A DNA stretch of 64,000 nucleotides from Nitrospirota bacterium (GTDB lineage Bacteria; Nitrospirota; Thermodesulfovibrionia; Thermodesulfovibrionales; JdFR-88). Within the stretch, counting starts at the first letter, position 1. Each line of letters starts with the position of its first letter. This document shows, piece after piece, positions 60,386 to 64,000 of this stretch. A program made the translations under genes and the position numbers. The notes beneath the pieces were generated by a model. It did not search any database. It was not told where the DNA came from and was given only the letters and a program-made list of their open reading frames with translations. Location of the stretch: contig JAKAHV010000001.1 in NCBI GenBank assembly GCA_021825295.1, positions 81,173 through 145,172 of the forward strand, given 5' to 3'.

Positions 60386-61102
60386 ATGAAATACCTTGCC
60401 GCAATAGCATTAATATTTACTGTGGGCCTGGCGGCTGCCGGCTGCGCCTCCTCGCCCGGGGGTCCATCGCCGGCGGCATATGCGGCAGTGCAGATGCCCT
60501 CGTACACGCCGCGGGCCCAGGAATACAGGATACGGCCGGGGGACCAGCTCGACATCAAATTCTTCTATAATCCGGAGCTGAACGAACAGGTTACCGTCCG
60601 GCCCGACGGACGCATTTCCCTGCAGTTGGTCCACGAGATAATAGCGGCCGGGTTGACGCCAGCCAAGCTGACAGAGCTTCTCACAAAGGACTACGCCCCG
60701 AAACTGGCCAAACCGGAGATCACAGTGATCGTCCGTTCATTCGTCGGACAGAGGGTCTTTGTCGACGGAGAGGTCAACAGGCCGGGAATGTTAAACCTGA
60801 TCGCGCCAATGACCGTCCTGCAGTCCCTGTCCGAGGCGGGAGGCGTCAAAGACACGGCCAAAAGAGACCAGATTCTAATAATCCGGCGCTACGAAAAGAA
60901 ACCCCTTGTGCTTACGGTGAACATAAAAAAAGTAATCGACGGCACGGCCCGGGACCTCAGCCTGCTGCCGAACGACATCATCTATGTGCCTAAATCGCGC
61001 ATAGCGGACGTGAATTTGTGGGTGGACCAGTACATACGGAAGAACATACCTATAAACGTGGGAGCGGGCATTTTTTACAATTACCCGAACAATTATCACT
61101 GA
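60386..61102 (+). CDS. Polysaccharide export lipoprotein, Wza-type
   Basis: The 238-aa protein starts at ATG 60386, where a lipoprotein signal peptide begins (MKYLAAIALIFTVGLAAAGC). A polysaccharide-export domain (YRIRPGDQLDIKFFYNPELN, about 52-71) and an SLBB-like segment (VDGEVNRPGMLNLIAPMTVL) follow. It would form the outer-membrane end of the channel exporting an exopolysaccharide made in the XrtA/PEP-CTERM type pathway. It is the first gene of the run to the window end. Confidence 0.88.
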   Translation: MKYLAAIALIFTVGLAAAGCASSPGGPSPAAYAAVQMPSYTPRAQEYRIRPGDQLDIKFFYNPELNEQVTVRPDGRISLQLVHEIIAAGLTPAKLTELLTKDYAPKLAKPEITVIVRSFVGQRVFVDGEVNRPGMLNLIAPMTVLQSLSEAGGVKDTAKRDQILIIRRYEKKPLVLTVNIKKVIDGTARDLSLLPNDIIYVPKSRIADVNLWVDQYIRKNIPINVGAGIFYNYPNNYH

Positions 61103-61186
61103 AATGAAAAACCTGCAAACAGTTTCAGAGCGTCCGGATGTCCGGCCTTGCTCCCGCAGTGCAGGCCAGTTTGAAGTTTTTTACCG

Positions 61187-62710
61187 GTGACTATGGACAT
61201 GGACAGAAATCGGGATACGGGCAGTCTGATGGACGATAAGAAAAACACTGATAGCATTAGAAATTTTTTGACGGTGATCTTCAGGAATAAAAAAAGGATA
61301 ATAGTGATTTTTCTGGCAATCGTCTTGATTGTCACCGCCGTCTCTTTTATACTCCCGCCCACATATGAGGCCAAATCGGCTCTGCTGGTGAAGTTCGGCC
61401 GGGAATACATATACCACTCCGAAATGGGAAATGAACAGGATGATAGAAATCCGCAGCCGATAATCGGCGAGGAGGAGACTATCAATTCGGAAATCAATAT
61501 TATCAAAAGCCTGGACCTGATAGCGAAAGTCATCAATAAAATAAAAATAAAAAATATCTATCCGGAACTGCTAAATCCACCTTCATGGGCTGATGACATC
61601 GGCCTGAGCGCTAAAATGACGCCATTGCAGGCGGCGGTCATTAAATTTGAAAAGAACCTCAAAATTGAGCCGGTCACGAAATCCAATGTTATCGACGTCT
61701 CCTTCCGGCACAAGGACCCCCGAGTCGCGGCTGAGGCCGTAAATCTGCTGGTTAACTTCTATAAAATGAAGCACTTGCAGATTTATAGCGGACTTCAATC
61801 TTCTTTTCTCGAAAGACAGCGCTTTTTTTATGAACAGAAACTCAAAAAAGCGGAGGACGATCTGGAGGCTTTTAAACAAAAAAACGGCGTATACTCGCTG
61901 GATGAACAAAGAACCCTGCTCCTCAAACAGGGTATAGACCTGGATACCGAGCTAAAGAAGACGCAAAATCATATTGATGAGTTGAAGCGCAGGCTTTTTT
62001 CCCGGAAAGCGCAAATGAAGGAACTTGCTAAAGACAAAAACTTATATACCCAGACTGAACTGGACAGAATAATCGTGGAAGCCAAGGGCAAGCTCCTAAA
62101 TCTCAGGTTGAGAGAGCAACAGCTCCTTCAGCGGTATAAGCCGGATAATCCGTTGATAGTTAGCACCCGAAAAGAGATTGCGATAACGGCGGATTTTCTG
62201 AAGCAGCAGGGACAGAACATAACCAACAAAGTAAAGACGGGCAGTCCGGTATACCAGGAAGTGCAGACGGATGCGTTCAAGACAGAGGCCGATTTGACTT
62301 CTCAACGTGCACGAAAGAGAATCTTGATCCTCCAGCTTGGCCGGGTTCACGACGAGGTAAGGAATTTGGACCTCACGGGAAAAGAGCTTGAGAATTTGGA
62401 ACTCAACAAATCCATATATACAAGGGATTACCGCACTTATGCCGACAAAGTCGAAGAAGCCCGGATATCCGATGACATGAACCGCAGAAAAATGGCAAAT
62501 GTAAGCGTTATCGAGGAAGCCGCCATACCAGCGAAGCCCGTCAGGCCGAACAAGGTGATAAATATTTTTGTGGGGATCGTCCTGGGTGCCGTTTCGGGGA
62601 TCGGATATGCTTTCCTTTCCGATCATTATTCGCAGGCATTATCGACTCCGGAAAGCACAGAGGGAAAATTGGGGCTGCCAGTCCTAGCGATTATCCCTTA
62701 TAGGAAATAA
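61187..62710 (+). CDS. Polysaccharide chain-length determinant (Wzz/GumC family)
   Basis: The 507-aa protein has a cytoplasmic N-terminus, a first transmembrane helix (about 36-54), a Wzz domain (PPTYEAKSALLVKFGREYIY), a long periplasmic coiled coil (about 180-390) and a second membrane helix near the C-terminus (about 464-485). It has no fused tyrosine kinase. It controls polymer length and spans to the Wza-type lipoprotein. ATG 61193 (MDMDRNR) is an alternative start. Confidence 0.85.
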   Translation: MTMDMDRNRDTGSLMDDKKNTDSIRNFLTVIFRNKKRIIVIFLAIVLIVTAVSFILPPTYEAKSALLVKFGREYIYHSEMGNEQDDRNPQPIIGEEETINSEINIIKSLDLIAKVINKIKIKNIYPELLNPPSWADDIGLSAKMTPLQAAVIKFEKNLKIEPVTKSNVIDVSFRHKDPRVAAEAVNLLVNFYKMKHLQIYSGLQSSFLERQRFFYEQKLKKAEDDLEAFKQKNGVYSLDEQRTLLLKQGIDLDTELKKTQNHIDELKRRLFSRKAQMKELAKDKNLYTQTELDRIIVEAKGKLLNLRLREQQLLQRYKPDNPLIVSTRKEIAITADFLKQQGQNITNKVKTGSPVYQEVQTDAFKTEADLTSQRARKRILILQLGRVHDEVRNLDLTGKELENLELNKSIYTRDYRTYADKVEEARISDDMNRRKMANVSVIEEAAIPAKPVRPNKVINIFVGIVLGAVSGIGYAFLSDHYSQALSTPESTEGKLGLPVLAIIPYRK

Positions 62711-62730
62711 CAAAGCTGCGGGGAAAAACC

Positions 62731-63936
62731 ATGTACCTTGATTTCTACAACCTTGAGAAAAAGCCCTTCCAGACAACTCCCGACCCGGAGTTTCTCTTCC
62801 TGAGCCCCAGCCACAACGAGGCCCTGGCGTCAATCATCTACGGGGTGGAGCAGAGGAAGGGTTTCATAGCCATAACGGGTGAGGTCGGGGTTGGGAAGAC
62901 CACAATCATCCGCTCCTACCTGGAAAAGATTGATAAGGAAAGACTCAAAACGATCTACATCTTTAATCCGGACCTTTCATTCGCCGGCCTTCTGAAAACG
63001 ATTTTCAGCGAGCTCGCAATAGATGCCGGGACGGAAGATCCCCTGGAGATGCTAAACCGCCTCTACGCCATATTGATCGATGAATATAAAAACGGACGCA
63101 ACGTCGCTCTGGTCATCGATGAGGCCCAGAACATGCCGGTGAAAACACTCGAAAACCTCCGCATACTGTCGAACCTGGAGACTTCCAGGGACAAGCTCAT
63201 ACAGATCGTTCTCGTGGGTCAGCCGGAGCTGGCGGAGATGCTCGGGAAAAAGGAACTCAGGCAGCTCAGGCAGCGCATTGTGATAAGGGCGGTCATTTCG
63301 CCCCTTTCCAAAGACGAGTGCGCGGCGTACATTCAGCATCGGTTGGCCAAGGCCTCCCCTCACGGCGCGACAGTCTTCACACGAGGCGCCATGAAAAAAA
63401 TCATAGCCAGCTCCCGCGGGATACCGAGGACCATCAATATCCTTTGCGACAATGCCCTTGTCACAGGTTTCGGTTACCAGAAAAAACGGGTCAATGCCCG
63501 CATTGTGAAAGAAGTTGCCGCCGATTTGAAGAGCGGGGAAAAATCAACCTTTCTGAAATTGGTTTCACCGGCCATGGCGTCAATCCTGCTTGCCGCCGCT
63601 GTTTTATTGTTTACGTACCGCAACGGCGCCCTTCCGCGATTGACGGCGCCACCCGGGGCGGGACAGTCCGCCTGGAAGGCCGGGGCTGCCGGCGACGGCC
63701 GCAAATCTTCCGCAGCGCTCAAAGACCCCGCGGACAGAAAAAGGGTAACGGGTGCCGTCATCAGAAGCGTCAGAAGGGGTGATACCCTGCTTGGACTCTT
63801 GAAACATATATACGGCCATGGAGACCCGGAGCTGGTAAAATTTGTCATGCAAAACAACAAGGGGATCACCAACAGCAACGTAATACGGGAGGGGGATGAA
63901 ATAGTGGCTCTTCGTGAAAGCGTGTGGGTAAATTAG
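62731..63936 (+). CDS. ExeA-like ATPase of the PEP-CTERM/XrtA locus type with C-terminal LysM
   Basis: The 401-aa protein begins MYLDFYNLEKKPFQTTPDPEF, the signature of the XrtA-linked secretion ATPase family, with Walker A GEVGVGKTT and Walker B LVIDEAQNM. A transmembrane helix (about 274-292) follows the AAA domain. The C-terminal region then resembles LysM (VRRGDTLLGLLKHIYGHGD) and should lie in the periplasm, binding peptidoglycan. It probably energises or gates exopolysaccharide export across the envelope. It begins 20 bases after the chain-length gene. Confidence 0.85.
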   Translation: MYLDFYNLEKKPFQTTPDPEFLFLSPSHNEALASIIYGVEQRKGFIAITGEVGVGKTTIIRSYLEKIDKERLKTIYIFNPDLSFAGLLKTIFSELAIDAGTEDPLEMLNRLYAILIDEYKNGRNVALVIDEAQNMPVKTLENLRILSNLETSRDKLIQIVLVGQPELAEMLGKKELRQLRQRIVIRAVISPLSKDECAAYIQHRLAKASPHGATVFTRGAMKKIIASSRGIPRTINILCDNALVTGFGYQKKRVNARIVKEVAADLKSGEKSTFLKLVSPAMASILLAAAVLLFTYRNGALPRLTAPPGAGQSAWKAGAAGDGRKSSAALKDPADRKRVTGAVIRSVRRGDTLLGLLKHIYGHGDPELVKFVMQNNKGITNSNVIREGDEIVALRESVWVN

Positions 63937-63957
63937 TGGTCGTTAGGCGGCGCATTA

Positions 63958-64000
63958 ATGGCTCCAGACAAAGGGAAAAGAGCTTTTAAGGGGACAGGAA
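63958..64000 (+). CDS. Start of a further gene, cut by the window end
   Basis: An ATG at 63958, preceded by AGGCGG, opens a frame (MAPDKGKRAFKGTG) to the end of the window. Only 14 codons are visible. In related loci a tyrosine kinase or further export gene comes next; nothing can be said from this fragment. Confidence 0.35.
   Translation, partial: MAPDKGKRAFKGTG

Noticed and set aside
61103..61186. Short palindrome TCCGGATGTCCGG between the Wza-type and chain-length genes as a second riboswitch or terminator
   Set aside because: Only a few base pairs without T-tract or conserved motif.
1..64000. tRNA, rRNA and intact insertion sequences
   Set aside because: I scanned the intergenic intervals by eye for tRNA T-arm motifs, rRNA blocks and transposase genes and found none; a tRNAscan or ISfinder search would be decisive.

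Overview
The window is about 64 kb of a GC-rich bacterial chromosome. The organism is a flagellated diderm: it has flagellar hook and basal-body genes, lipoproteins, an RND efflux tripartite system and Wza/Wzc-type exopolysaccharide export. Three NtrC-type sigma-54 activators, a PEP-CTERM/XrtA-style export ATPase, split 2-oxoacid:ferredoxin oxidoreductase subunits and the small ArgA-like acetyltransferase suggest a Nitrospirota or deltaproteobacterial-lineage organism. The lineage is inferred from gene content only. I see no rRNA, tRNA, CRISPR array or intact transposase.

Layout. 1-820: a damaged DUF2284 gene and a frameshifted lipoprotein gene. 997-12806 (minus): a lytic transglycosylase, then a large flagellar operon transcribed flgB-flgC-fliE-fliF-fliG-fliH-fliI-fliJ-motE-like-fliK-flgD-flgE and closed by a hairpin terminator. 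12917-21585 (minus): its probable control genes, namely a TPR protein, histidine kinase and NtrC regulator operon with an excellent sigma-54 promoter, a second NtrC regulator and a hybrid PAS/GAF kinase. 21582-30294 (minus): housekeeping genes (queE, nicotinate salvage, coaD, rsmD, purN, an acetyltransferase, korB/korC-like subunits, a GGDEF protein, ppx). 30356-39446 (plus): a third NtrC regulator, yebC, DUF502, glmU, glmS, a PcrA helicase, gatC and panD. 39674-46549 (minus): rnhB and a CusCBA-like efflux operon headed by a small secreted protein. 46763-54708: a 64-aa repeat protein, ribD (minus), a MITE-like element, then thrS-infC-rpmI-rplT-pheS-pheT. 54967-60039: dtd, a nitronate monooxygenase-like protein, a second PcrA-type helicase and an M42 peptidase. 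60175-64000: the start of an exopolysaccharide export operon behind a long leader that folds like a GEMM cyclic-dinucleotide riboswitch.

How the parts connect. The flagellar genes and their two-component genes look like a sigma-54 hierarchy. The GGDEF protein could supply the ligand for the riboswitch-like leader of the exopolysaccharide operon. The thrS operon appears to start two successive genes at AUC and AUA codons, a translational control normally associated with IF3. PheT lacks its usual tRNA-binding domain. Two copies of an ungapped 171-bp repeat lie between convergent gene pairs. Several genes have a -10 box only 5-9 bases before the start codon, which suggests leaderless transcripts.
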